From: Cylicocyclus nassatus
Taxonomy: Eukaryota > Nematoda > Chromadorea > Rhabditida > Strongylidae
Length of the DNA stretch: 64,000 nucleotides
Direction of reading: 5' to 3'
Assembly (NCBI GenBank): GCA_958299035.1
Contig: CATQJL010000316.1
Location: 90,604,443 to 90,668,442, forward strand
Shown here: positions 1-35,413 of the stretch, piece by piece
Numbering within the stretch: the first letter of the stretch is position 1
Layout of the letters: each line of letters begins with the position of its first letter
The notes under the pieces: generated by a model
Database searches by the model: none
Told to the model about the DNA's origin: nothing
The model's input: only the letters and a program-made list of their open reading frames with translations
Program-made: the position numbers and the translations under genes

Positions 1-2809
1 AGGTGATCTATATCCATCGCGCGACCGCCCGCTTTTTCCCTCATCGCCAACAACCATTAGGCTTTTTGTCGATTTCAACCAGCCGACCGCCCAGTCACTG
101 AGTGCTGGAATCGATTTTCCCAGATAGAAAAAAACGCGCTCCGCGCGATATCTAGTTTCGTCGCAGTATCGATTATTTTCGCTCGACGAATTTTGTGAAT
201 CGAGTGCGACAGCGACGACGGCAACGACGATGGCGACGATGACATCGAGTGCGTAGCACAGAAATTCACATGCAGCCTCGGCAAGGGGCGGATTACGGTA
301 GCGTTGGCACGGCGCGGCGGCAGCGACGACGGCTGCACTAACAGCATATAATCGAAACGTGCGAGTGTGTGTGTGCGTCGTTCAGTAGTAGTCCAGCCGC
401 GAAGTTTCGTGTCGTTCGTGCCACCGACGTTCGCATCACGTATTCGTAATCACGACGTTTGAAATTTTTTCAGAACTTTTCACACTTTCTCCGCAAACTG
501 ACTTGACTGCCTAGCTAGCTGCGTTTTTCAGGGAGCCATTTGGGCGGTCGCAATAGGTTCCGACTTGCCGCGCCAGTTTTTCCAGATTGTTTCTGGAATA
601 GCCATTTTTCTCGCCGTTTTTTCAGCTGTGGAAAAACCTTTAGATCAACCACGCGTAGTTCAGAGATCTATGACTTCCGAATAAAAAGTGTGCTCTGATA
701 AAAAATTTATTTTTCAATGAAAAAAAGCGAAAAAAAGCACTGCCTATTTCTGTTGAATTTTAGTCATTCTTGGCTATCTATGCTATCTGCTCAGACTGTG
801 ACACTTCTTAACTCACTTCTCGCCAGATTAATTCGTATGCTTTTGCTGGTCTGTCGATTAGCAACGACTAGTTTCTTGCATAACGCAATGAATTGTTGCC
901 TTTCTTTTCCCTTAGCCGAGCTTTTCCGCACTACGCTACTAACCATCAGTTTCTTAGAGTACTGCTTAGGGTTACTCGATGGACTAAAATTTATAGGTGA
1001 GGCTGCAAATAGGGAATCCTCTGATATGGTTTTGTCACAGCACCTGGTTTTTAAAATAGAGCGTAAGCTGCTGATAAAAGCTCAATGTTCTCAAAAGTCG
1101 AAACTGCTCCAACGAAGTGAATGTGTGGGGTTGCCGGTTACCGTAATATCAGTCCGATCAAGCCAGCCGTGAGTGTGCGTGTTTGTGTGTGTGGTGTGTG
1201 TCCGTTCGGCCGTCCAGCCAGCGCCAACCAAGTGCTCCCCTACCGAAGAGAGCGCCTTGGACGCGCCACGCCCCCCGTCTTCTCTACCACCTATCGTCGT
1301 TGAGGCGCGTTCTTATGCGTGTGTTTGGCCTTCTTTCTGCGTCGTTCATCTGAAACTTCTACCGTTTACTTTCGTCTGTGTCTCTTGGGAGTCACTCGAT
1401 CGATGCTTGCTTCCGTTTTCCTAGGCATAGCGGTGACCATACCGGCTACGTGGATCACAAGGTCTAGCCACGAACTCCGCACATGTGTAGAAAAATCACT
1501 CCGGGCTTGACAAAAACGAAATTCGTGATTGCTTATGTGGCAATACAATCACCGCACTTAGAGAAGCTCTGGCACTTCTTTTGTGTTTTTCCGGACCGGC
1601 GTTTACATAATTCACGCCCATGGTGGCTGCTGCAATAAATGAAAATTATTGGGTCGCGGCAAGAAAATAACGGCATTGGCGGTTTTATTGTTGCGAAATC
1701 ATTTTATGTTGCAAATGAGGCACAAGGCGAGTCATTTGCTTTGCTTTTTATAGGAGAGATGGACGGTGATCATTACAGCGCTTCATCACTTGTAAGCACA
1801 CTCTAAACATTCGAGGCCCTACGCAGGCTATAAATGGCAGGAAAATAGAAAGGCGCTTAGCGGTTATTCCTACATCACAAGAACAATCTCGTGCTTATTG
1901 GAAGGCTCAGCAAAGCGAGGGTTGTCCCGACAGCGGCATCGTAGCCGCATGTGGCAGTTTATGAAATATGTCCTTTCCGGATAGTGTCGCTTTCAGCAAG
2001 CGTTCTTTTTACTGTCGTTTTTTCAGCCACGAAAAGAAACGGGTGGGCAAGTGCAAAACAACTGAATATCAGCTCACAGCGAAGGTTTTGCTCTGGTGAA
2101 AGCTCTTGAATTCGTATAAGGACAGAACATTTTAGGCAGGTTTTGTAGTTTGGATAGGCTAGAGGAGCGAAGCTTACGCCTTATCAGGCAAGCTCATCCT
2201 CGCTATCTCTGCCATTTCTTTGTGGCTTTGGATTGAAAAAAGGAGTTTTTGGCAGGTTCAGGGGTTCTTCGTGAGTTTTTCTCTAATTGTCTTTTTGGAA
2301 ATCTAGCAGGTTTTTCTCTGCCTCATCAAAAACAGATAGTTGACCAGGTTCTGCCCCAAGCCTGTGCCAGTCAGTTAACGACCATTTTTTTCATTATTAA
2401 TTTCAGTAAAAACGACATTGAAAGTTGAGGTATTCTTGCAGCTAACAAAACTAAGCCGTAATGGTTTAGCGGCGACTGAGATCATTGCTTGATGTAAATG
2501 GGATAGCTGCTTAACGTGCATAGTTGTAGCTTTGGAGATGAAAAAATCAAGTTTTTTTACCGTTGCTATGTTTTTTCTTCCTTGCCAACGTCGCGAAATG
2601 CTTCTTTCGAGCTAGGTAGTATATCAGCAGTGGCGATTGTGCAGTCATGCTTTACATTTACTCTTGAGTTATGTGACTTCAAGATCGGAAGCTTTTTTTC
2701 AGCTTATTTATAGGCCAATTCAAGTTTTTCCAGTTTAACTTCTGCACTCTCTGATTCTTCTGCTATATCCAGAGATCTTGCTTGGTATATTCAGAAAAAG
2801 ATATTTTAG
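1..2809. other. Region upstream of first visible lin-29 exon; no supported gene
   Basis: No reading frame here resembles a known protein. CpG-richer patches with GT-rich runs occur at about 190-440 and 1,170-1,320. They could be promoter or 5' untranslated sequence of a lin-29 isoform, but nothing decides this. A 151-codon open frame at 717-1,172 has no recognisable domain and a composition like the surrounding A+T-rich DNA. If the long LIN-29 isoform exists here, its N-terminal exons must be either in this stretch or before the window. Confidence 0.4.
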
Positions 2810-25299
<22,490 letters not shown>

Positions 25300-26960
25300 T
25301 TCGTGTCGCGACTTCCGTATTCGTCCGTTTAGTTTCATGTCGTCGTCTGCCGAATCGATTATCGATTGTCAGACACGATACCAGGGCCACGCCCCCACCG
25401 CGTACATAAATAAACACACACATGGTACCCAGATCTTTCCCGGACTCCTGGAGTCCAACCACGCGTGAAACGTCAGAGACGGGATTTCTCATCACATACA
25501 CAAACATACCCCACCCCAAGCACCCTTCCTAGTTGAGCATGTAGGTTGACCCACATGATATAATGCAGTGCTCCATGCACATCCTTTGCTCCCCGTCGCC
25601 CACATCCCTACTTCATCACGGTATTCGAATAATTACGAGAATTCGCAACGTATTGTGTGTTGAATAGGTGACAAGTTTTATTGTTTTGCGTAGTTATTGA
25701 TTGTTTACACGTTTGTATTATGTTTGTTTTTTGGTAAGGCCCGAATCAGACGATCTAGACACAATTGCGTATCTGTCGGTTTCCTTTTCCTTTGTAAATC
25801 TCTCTCACTCTCAAACACTTTGTCTCAATTTTGCCAGTATTTTTTGTAGGATCGAGTTCGGCCAACCTAAACCGTCGCCTTCTATGGCGCGGTGAGATTC
25901 GATAAGCCAGCAGGGTAGCATCCTCTTCCTCCTCATTCATCCCTTCATCCTAATCCTCATCACTCCATGATGTGCTTACACACCACAGAATCGCCTTGAC
26001 GTCTATCCACGACAGTGTGTTCGTCTCATTTGCTCGAAAATGTACCGTAACTTTGTCAATGCTTTGCCGCACAACTGCGGAATCATCTAGCGTCGCTACC
26101 GTTACGTCTTTTTAGCACATTCCAAGTCAAATCATTTTTGGTGAAGAGCAACTGGTAAGTTTTAGAAAATCATCCTTTAGACTGGTACGTTTTCGGGCTA
26201 ATCTTCTTATTGTTTGTGTTCCTTCGCTTTAGTGTGTTTTTGAGATCCCAACTCTCTCTCCCGTCCCCTTTGCGCACGTCCCTACCCCACCCCTTGTGGT
26301 CGCCAAGCGATCCGAACCCCAACATAGCCAATCCCAGCAAAATTTCAATCTCGACACCCATTGTGATTTCGTCTGCTGACGTCATCATCTCATCCCAGTA
26401 CAACAAATCCCAGTCCGTCACCTCTTTCTTTCAACAGTTCACAGAGTCTCGGCTGTATGTACTGTACTATCTCCTCCAACTAGCTAATACACTTCCACCA
26501 GTACCAGTAACAGTTAGTCAATCTCGTACTTTCACCGCTAAAGCTACCACTATGCCCTTCGTGACCCATCGAACGCTCAGTGTCAAACACTGACTAAACA
26601 AACCCCTTTCAACTGAACACTTTCGCGCGCGCCGCATAAATTTCGCAGTTTTTCGTCTAGGTTTCTCGCTGTACAGTACCCGCCCCTGAATTTTCTCTAT
26701 CGATCATCATCTGGGTTTTGTCGTCGTGCACACTCAACATCACAAATACAGTATATTTTTATATGTTTCTAGTTGTATGTATGCTTTCTGAACAAGTTCT
26801 CTTTGTCTCTTTTCTTCAGTTTTGTAAGTCTCGTTTTGTTTACCACCTTGAATACTGCCCGGTTAAGCGACGCTTCCCCGGTACACCAGAGATCCGTTGT
26901 GTAGATTTCATACCCTGTGCATTGTTCGAGTACATTTGCTGTTTAATAAATATTTATATA
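25300..26960 (+). other. Likely lin-29 3' untranslated region and downstream DNA
   Basis: Pyrimidine-rich sequence with AATAAA at 25,409-25,414 (about 110 bases after the stop) and 26,945-26,950. Either could end the transcript. Open frames of 83-129 codons here look non-coding. Confidence 0.4.
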
Positions 26961-27837
26961 AGTCATAACTTTACCTATTTCTTTTTAGGGTATGACTGCC
27001 TCATACTGCCGTTAATTCTACTCTTCGGAAACTTTACGAAAGAGCATCTGATTCCGGCGTGTTTTTGGATTAGTTTTTGCACTCATCCGAAATGTCTGAG
27101 AATATGAATGTAATATTGAGGTCTGACGAGGGAAGGAATTGGTCGAAGTGGTCTTTCCAGATGATATGCATATACTTCTGAAGGGCATCGAACACACTCC
27201 TTTAAATCTGTTCTCTTATTTGCGGAGCTCCTGGGATGGAGTTATGAAAAGCTTTCGTGGCGAAAAGTTAAAGTCATGGGAAGAATAATCATTACAAAAG
27301 TCTCTCATGACAAATGAAGCAATGATGTCTGCCATACCACTATGTGCAAAAAATACTGTCTGTTATACCCTTTTTGTAGAGAGTTGTACAGACTCTTACG
27401 ACCAATTTCATCCTCTGCGCGTTCAGCTCGTAATTCCAGAGGTGCTCCGCAGATAAGGAAGGCATATTTGGAATTCGTTTGACGCTCTTCAAAATGTATG
27501 CAATTTCCTAAGCCACTTTGACTAGTAATCAAGTGAAGTGATTATGATCTGCTACGGACACTCTTTGAATATTCATTTTTATATAAATAGAGCAAGTTGT
27601 ACGGTTGGGTTCCTATGCATATAGGTACATCCCCTTGGATGAGCGGAATTGTGGGGGAAATACTTGAATAACGGTCTTCCGAATAATATTGGATTTTGAT
27701 CCAGAATACTGCTCTGCACTACCACGTTTGAGAAAACAACATTTAGACGTTGATTCCAAGCAGAAACGTACATATATGGGTTATCTTGTTAGTGATAAAA
27801 AATTTTTTACAGGCGCGGACGAAATTACATTGAAGGC

Positions 27838-28225
27838 AGTGGCTCGGGAAAATTGTAATTACGAGCTTTCCATCCGTCCTTGGCATTCTAGATACCTTAG
27901 TCCAAAACTGTGCTTGAAAAGTCGAGAAAATGCTTTTCATAGCGTTTTCAGGTCTTGGAGATTGCTGGAGGGAATGGGCGAGCGATCGTCAACTGAGTCG
28001 CGATTGGCTGCTTGAACCGATCACTCAATTGCCACCAAAAAGGGTAGAGTTACAGTATCCTGCAGCCAGACGCTGTTTTTGGCGGGAATTGCTCGTTCAA
28101 TCCTCTCAGCAATCTCCAATGCCGGAAAACCCCAAGTACTTTTGGACATTCCAAGCACAGTCTCGGACTCAGCGGATTCAGAAGGCCATGTAAGTGTGAA
28201 AAGCTCGCTGTCGCAATTTTCCCGA
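27838..28225. repeat. Imperfect inverted repeat, about 180-bp arms
   Basis: The left arm starts GGCTCGGGAAAATTG and has CTTGGAGATTGCTGGAGGGA. The right arm is its diverged complement, ending CAATTTTCCCGAGCC with ATTGGAGATTGCTGAGAGGA on the complement. The outer 15 bp are perfect; the rest is roughly two-thirds identical by eye. Confidence 0.55.
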
Positions 28226-29307
28226 GCCCTTGTCTCCAAAGCTTATGGGGACTTCATTGTACTGAGGGATTTCACTCGTACTTAGTAGATTTGACGATAC
28301 TTTCCGCTATCTGGACCCATTTTTTCGAAGAGCTTCGGACAGGTGCTTGTCTAAAAGAAATTTTATAACTCCAGGAGGATTGTCTATCTGCCATGTATCC
28401 ATGAAAAATCAACACGTCAATTTGAAATATATTTTAGTATTTTCGGTGAGATAGGAGAGCACCTACAGATAAACAGGAAATAATCGAGTCGCACAGCCGT
28501 TCATCATGAGAACTACATTATTAAGGTCCCTTCGGGACACTAATAAGATATCTGCTTTCCAAATCTGTGAAACGTTTTCGTGAAAAAAGTTACGAACCTC
28601 TGGATCTACAAGTTCTGTCAATCTGCAATCGAAGAGTGACTCGGTTAATGTTGCTCTGTCAATACGAAGTTGGTAGCGCAAGGAGAGGAGTTAGGTTTCA
28701 GATATATGTAGTACCAGGGTTCGCTGGGCTCACCCATCGCTTTTGTGTTTTTGCAAGTTCTCATATTTTGTTTGAAATCGTTTAAAATAGCGGTATCAGT
28801 AAATTCTGTATGATTGCGCTTTAAAACACTTTTCTGCCACGCGGTGCTTTATTTATTATGTAGTTGTAGTCAATCTTTCTGTAGACAAGGCAAAGGCTGT
28901 AAATCTAGGAGTCCATAACTTCTTCCACAAAACTGTTTTGCAGATTTGGGAATTGATGTTATCAGTGTCTCGAGGGGACCATGATGATGCCATCCCAGCA
29001 GGACGCCGTTGCAATTTGGTATTGCTCCCTTGTGAGATGGCTGGAGAGTGCTCAGCTGTTTTTTCATGAGAAAAGCCGTTCAAAATGTTTGACAGAACAT
29101 CTTGTTTGCTTCCAGCAATGATTCAAATATTACTTTTTCTTCGAACGGCTTTTGCCAATCTATTTTAGCAGGAAAGGATCCAAATGATATTTGAAGAACC
29201 TCGTTGCCGCTTATGCTGCTTGAATGATGGTTAACGCGCTTTTCTTCTGGAAAGTCTAATATGTTTATTTGTTCAATCAAAAACAGCATGACATTACTAT
29301 AATTAGT

Positions 29308-29525
29308 TGAATATTCGAAAAAGTCGATTTATTCGATTATTCGAATAGTCACATAGATGAAAAGTCCCATTTCCGAATAATTCATTCATTCGACAAATTG
29401 GAAAAATGGCTTAGTACTCAGTACTCAAATAGTCGAGGAATTCTAGAAGAAATATTCGAATATTCGAGAAGGTTTCGAACAACAGTTGTTCGTATATTCG
29501 AATATTCAAATTCGAATATTATGGA
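29308..29525. repeat. TTCGAATA-rich low-complexity palindromic stretch
   Basis: Many overlapping copies of ATTCGAAT / TATTCGAATA, each self-complementary. Probably a degenerate satellite. Confidence 0.5.
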
Positions 29526-31365
29526 AATCGGAAATATTTCGTTCATTCGAAAGTTTTTATTCGGTATACATTTCTTCGACGAGAATTTCCGTTCGTTACA
29601 ACTGTAGTAGACATGTAAAAACCGTATATTCTTGACACGTGGCAGAAGGTCGACATTTTATACTGTGAAGGTACTCAATGTAGTGAAAGGAAATAGTGAT
29701 ATTCCTCTTTATAAAAAGTCCGGATGACGAAAAGGTATAGAATTTAGATAACAGCAGCTACAGATTTTCACTGAATTTCTATGTAGGTCGATTTCGTAGC
29801 TTTCTTGGATGCATGTTGATTCTGAGAAGGTACCGAATCTTTAGGTGATTTAACTGTTCTTTGATATAGACAATTCAAACAAAATGGTATATGATTGTGC
29901 CATTTTCTGGCTTTTTGTACAATCACTTGATCTCCAGCAGCTGGCCGTATTTCAAGTCATTCACCTTGCTTTGAAGTTAATCAAAATGACAAGAGCTGAG
30001 GTAGTAATAACGAGAGTTTTCGCTCCTCGGTCGAGATCAGTAGTTAATTTATCGAACTTGCGAGTCTCATTTGTTTTCACCAGGAGCTCAGCAGTGATGG
30101 ATCGAATAATATAACTCTGCGATGTTTTCATGATTTCATAGAGAAAAACGGATTCGAAAGAGGCTTAGAGCATCACAGGGAAAATAGGCAAAGTTGGTAA
30201 GCGCGGCTTACACAAATCTACTCGGTCGACAAGTTTATAGTAAGGAATAGATGATAATTTAGTAAAATAGATGAAATGACGAATTCGCAGTAGTAATCAT
30301 TATAAATGATATTGGTACAAAATAGCATCGGAGTTTTCCTCAGTGACAAGTGCTTGAACAAACGGAAATCTCGGGCTTGAAATGTAAAAACCGGTGCGTT
30401 TCGCACATCCCTACGGCCCAAAACAACAAAATCGATTCCACATAATTGATGGTTTCTATTGCAATGGTGCACAAAGGACAATCACCATGTTTTCAACAAA
30501 TGACTCATGAAAATCGACATTGATCGTTCGCAAAGTCCGTTTCGTGTTCCCGTTGACTGTTTCGCATTTGCTGAGTTCAAATTTTTGTAATTTCTCTGCG
30601 AATGCATCATATTCAACATATTTTGGAGTAAACGCTTAGTTTGAAAATCATCAATAATCGCAATAATCAATAATAATAAGCAGAACAATAGATTAATAAT
30701 AGACATCATTATGATGTTAATGTTCATATCTAATCATATTGATCATAGTAGCGGAGTTTGAGAAAATCTCGCATCTAAAAGTTATTGTACAAGAAGTTCT
30801 TAGTCTGCGTTGGTTGGAACCTTTGAATCTAAATTTGTTTCTCTCGGGGATTATCTCAATATCCAGGAATTTAGGTTCAAAAGTTTCAACCAATAGAGTA
30901 ACTCCTATCAATTAGCTTTACCATGTTTTTGGTGTGGTTCTCTTCTGGCCATTTACCATTAACTGTGACAAGAAGGCAGAATATCTAAGTTAGTGCTGCT
31001 TTTGTCTCTCATGAAGAAACTGATTGCCTTCAAAAGGGGACTGTTCACAGCCAATTTGCAAACTATGTCTATCTTTGACTTTCGTCGCGTCGAAAAATAC
31101 GTGTATTCAGTAATCGCAATTTAACGAAAGTTTCACTTGCATGTTCACGAATGATGTACGATATCGTTTTGTTTATCTGTCTAGAGTCCACTGGAGTGCT
31201 TACATCGTATTTCGTATTTATAAATATTGTCATGTTTCTGCAAGCCATTCTTTTGCATTTTACAGTGATCAAAATTATTCAGATAGTGGCAGTCAAGAAC
31301 AGTTGAATTTCGTTAGTGCCTTACTTTGAGACTGCTACTGATCAAATGTCTTGCAGACTTAGTAC

Positions 31366-31656
31366 ATGTTCAAAAACCCCTTTGTAAACAAAGGCCGATG
31401 CGCGCTTTACACTCCTTGCTCTTTTTGTCAATCCTGTGCGCACGCCCGCGCCGCGCATGTGGCTCCAAGTCACCAGCAACTCGTGGATTGCAGAAATTGC
31501 GAACTCTGCAGCTGCACCTCAAAAACGACTTGCACGCTACAGAATTACTTCAAAGCAACAGCTGTCTGTGAAAAGGGGCCTAATCTACCTTCAAAAGGCC
31601 TGGGGAGTCGCAAGAATATCATTGAATCTGTGCTGAAAGTTTGCATACGGCTTTGA
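31366..31656 (+). CDS. Hypothetical small Cys-rich protein (96 codons)
   Basis: Not a recognised family. The frame encodes 14 cysteines, many in pairs: C-ALYTP-C-SF-C-QS-C, then C-RN-C-EL-C-S-C-TSKTT-C. This could suit metal binding or disulfides. It is preceded by TCTTGCAG nine bases before the ATG, a possible cis- or trans-splice acceptor, and ends at TGA. The stretch is GC-richer than its surroundings, but all three forward frames stay open for about 200 bases here, so the pattern may be accidental. There is no signal peptide. Confidence 0.3.
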   Translation: MFKNPFVNKGRCALYTPCSFCQSCAHARAAHVAPSHQQLVDCRNCELCSCTSKTTCTLQNYFKATAVCEKGPNLPSKGLGSRKNIIESVLKVCIRL

Positions 31657-32351
31657 TTACAGCTTTTTTTGTCTTAAGTTTTGACAGCAATGTGAAAGCA
31701 TGGTGTTATTTACGTCATGACTGGAATGGCATACAAGTAAGAAAACGTGAGCCCCCTAAAGCTGTTGTCAAATATTACTGAATGAGATTCTCCTAAGAAT
31801 GGACTTGGAAAATGAGTATATTTTTGGGAAAAGAGTGGAAAAATACGGGTACGCTTGTTTTGAGTCCACTGAACTCGGAAAAGCCTCATCACCAAGTTAA
31901 CCAGACAAAGTTACCAGACATGTTCAAGCGACTTGTTTACTTGCAAATTTGGTAGTTTTATCGCCTAAGGAGCGAGCATCACTACCATTACCCAGCATAC
32001 AATACTGCCTTTATTTGAGAAAAACGCGCAGTAGCCCGATTTATGTGACGTCACCATAGTGTGAGCATATTTCGCTTCAGAGTGGACGAATTCTTAACCC
32101 AAGGGCACATTCGACTCAGCTCGCGCGGTGAAGTAAAGGTGCCTGTTTGAACACTTACTCAGTGTGCTTATTCACTGCACTCACTGGCATCCTACCGTAA
32201 GCAAAAAACTGAAACGATTCGTGAAATCCTGCCTCCTATGTGTTACATTAATCGGGCGACGAGCGTCGTTTTTTCAAAAAAGCTTTCAGCTATTGTACTG
32301 TGAAATAAGCTTGTTTATCTTATCTGTTAGTCATGCATATCACCAAAAATC

Positions 32352-32480
32352 GGGTAGGGGAGCGAAAGCCGCCAGTTTGAGACGTCTTTCGCGGTCAACT
32401 GGTCCTTTTGCAGCGTTGTCGCTCCAGGACTACCAGTCTGCGGAGGCGGCCCAAACTGGCGGCTTTCGTTCCCCTAGCCC
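32352..32480. mobile_element. 129-bp palindromic mini-element with 8-bp target duplication
   Basis: Ends GGGTAGGGGAGCGAAAGCCG and the complement of GGGCTAGGGGAACGAAAGCC. Flanked by CAAAAATC at 32,344-32,351 and again at 32,481-32,488. An 8-bp duplication fits hAT-type mobilisation. Confidence 0.75.
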
Positions 32481-35054
32481 CAAAAATCGCTAACTCGTAC
32501 CTGTCAGCATAACATGACTTGTTGTGCACAAGCGGCATTTACGCTAGCGCTATTTTGGAAGCCTGTCTCAAACTTTTTGGGCTTCTCGCAAAGTTCATTG
32601 ATAAAATCTTGGTTCCTTGAGACCCTACACAAGTCTGAATATGGTATCTATTCGAAATAGTTGCTGAATTACAATAACATTGAAGAGCTCGGAAATTGCG
32701 CGTCGTTCCATAGCAGTAAAAGCAGTCAAAAAATTTTTCAAAGCATAGATTGAGATGTTAGAACCAGCTGTAAAATACGACACTTAGAGAGCCAAGATTG
32801 TGGCGTGCGAGTCATGTATTACCCGGGCATACCTCACGCGATTTCAGCCGCGACGCGATTTGGCAATATTCCAACTTTTTATAACTCATCGAAAACATTT
32901 TCTGAATGAACAAGAGAACGCATTCTGTGGATCTACGAAAGTTGTACATACCGTAAATTTATAAATATCTTCTGCATTTGAAAAACTTGGCAGATTGCAT
33001 CGCATGGCGACTGGAATCGCGTGAGATGTGTCCGCGGCCTTAGGTTGGCGGATAATTTCTGTTGCACTTTCTTTGTAAAATTCTGAAAAATTTCGGAGGC
33101 TTTGTGGCATCCTCAAATTTGCTCCATATATAGGACAGAACAAACGTTAAAACAGTATGACTGATGCCGAGTTGCAAAAATTGCAAGTTTACGACAGCTC
33201 TATAAGCGCGCCCAAAAGTGTCATATTTCCTTTGATTTTTTCTCTGCGTCTAATCATGTTTTTTCCCCTATTTTTCTCAAATCATATTTTCGCACTGTTT
33301 CTTTTATGGCAGCACTTTGGTGCCGCTACCACATCAAAAACGAGAAATAAAAATGAACCACTGAAACTAAAATCTCGTCGGAAACTTCTCTTTTGTGTGC
33401 ATCGTGTAGATTTGATATGAAGAGGTCGGCAAAATTTGTTGTAATTTTGAAGAAAAATTATTTTATTTTGAAATGGGAATTGCGCTAACATGGCGGAACA
33501 TGTAGCTCTTGTTATCGTGTGCGGACATGATTGTGCCATCCCCTATATTCGCTAAAAAAAACTATGGACCATACCCTGCCCTACTACCAGTCTCCCGGTC
33601 TCTCCGATCACCTGGAATAATGCCAGACCGTTAGAGAAAATGTCCATAAAACTTACTTCCTTTGATAAAGTAGGTGGTTTGCGCACGAACCACGGTTCTG
33701 ACAGTACCGGTGGGTAGTCCTTGCACCACGCCAACACTTTTTTAATATAAAAATCTCCAAATGTTGCTTAGATTTTCAAGAACTAAAAACAAAAGAGTAA
33801 CAGTAATACCAAACTAATATTAACCAATGCACTTGAGTGGAACTGCATTTTTAGATTTGCGATTGTACGAAAATCTTCATGTTTGTATGTTTGATTTGAA
33901 TGTAACGTTTGTATGTAATTAGTTTGCACAACTTTCTATTCCCTATTACTTTGCTCGAATCATGGACTGTTATCAAATGTTTTGCAACCGAATTCTGCCA
34001 GTCAAAGCGATTTTATTATTATGGAGTGTTGTATTCTCATTGTTTGCTTCGTTCTGCTTATGTTGCTGTATGTGTGTATACCCAGCTGGCTACCCAGCAT
34101 CTCATTCAATCGATCTCGGAGCCACGCACAGAGGTGTTTTTATATTGTTCAAATAGTGTGTGTTAGGCCAGAACTTGACGTAAAGAAAGTTGGTGGAATA
34201 TACTCAATAGCTAGACTGCTTTTGAATTTTCGCAAATGCAGGCAAAATAATGCTGAATTTTTTTATACGAAATGCAGAACAAAAACTGCTGGAAATGATG
34301 CATTTTTTGCCTCTTATCTATTTTTCAATTTCTTGTTTCTTTAGCAGTTTTTGAAAATTTGTAAAATGGCACAGATAAATTTGATAGCATCGTAAACTTT
34401 GAGCTATATATAAACTGTGGCCAATGGGAAAATTACAGAACTATCTGGGTTTTCAAATTTGGAAGTAATTATACCAATCTTGGTCAAGCCTGGCAATTGT
34501 AGCGAATAGAACAAATTACTTTGCATGATTTCAGTATGATCATTCCCCCCGGTCTTTCTCCTCCTCCCCTCTTCTCGCCTTATCTTTCACCATTGGTGCG
34601 TAGCTGCCATTACCATAAACATTAGAGCACTGTAGGTATACTGTAACGGACAAGCCACATATTTTCTCAAAGTAGTCACTTATGATGCATTAACATGAAA
34701 CATGAAGACTTTAGGGATCCGTGGCAGCCGTTGTCAACAAGGAATTCTACTCATAGGGAACGTATCATTTGCTATCTGTTTATCTTTGCAGTGCATTGCT
34801 TTTCTGTAGCTGCCGAGCTCGTAATGATGGGCATAGCCCTAGAAACAGCCCAAGCAAAATAGTCGTTTCGCCAGCTTCGCCTTTCTCAGATTTATGTATC
34901 TTAATTCTCATCGCGTGACTACCATTCAGGTCTGCATCGGGATTGGTACCTGTTATTTCGTGCTCAGCTCCAAAGCACCATTGCAATGAAACCGTTCGAA
35001 TCACTGTTCCGCTACAATGCTATTTTGACGGAGCCTAAATTGATATCATGCTGC

Positions 35055-35413
35055 CAGTGGCATACCGAGGAGGGGGAGGGGCCTCCCCGAAAATGGGTCG
35101 CGAGATTTTTGGAAGCTACCTACCGCTATGAAAATGTGCAAGCGGCTTGTTTATACTTCTAGTCAATCAGAATAATTTTCAGGAATTTTCAATTCATTTT
35201 AGTCTAATGAAAGAAACTTTTTCGGGGGCGTGGCGTGGCTTACCCACTCCCTTTTCTCTGAAATCATGTTACGGGGCTGCGAAAACTCTAGGAAAATACC
35301 AAAAAGAATTTTGGAGTACGTGGCGTGGGGCTGGCTACGCACATTCAACAGAAAATTTGTTTTGTCGCCCCCCCCCCTCCCCCTTCCAAACGAAAATTCT
35401 GGGTACGTCACTG
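35055..35413. mobile_element. hAT-type MITE, CAGTGGCATACC end
   Basis: Ends CAGTGGCATACC and GGGTACGTCACTG. Flanks CATGCTGC and CTTGCTGC match at 7 of 8 positions, as for an aged 8-bp target duplication. Internal GTGGCGTGGC words and a long C run. 359 bp, non-coding. Confidence 0.7.

Larger units (their letters stand above)
26961..31365. other. Intergenic, no supported gene
   Basis: Contains a solitary arm of a foldback family (27,128-27,280), an imperfect inverted repeat (27,838-28,225) and a TTCGAATA-rich stretch (29,308-29,525). On the - strand, 28,856-29,289 has open frames (such as SGNEVLQISFGSFPAKIDW) with no recognisable domain; these are the most coding-like sequence in the interval but I cannot assign them. 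Confidence 0.4.

Noticed and set aside
717..1172. 151-codon open frame upstream of lin-29
   Set aside because: No domain, A+T-rich composition like the background, no supporting splice or coding signal.
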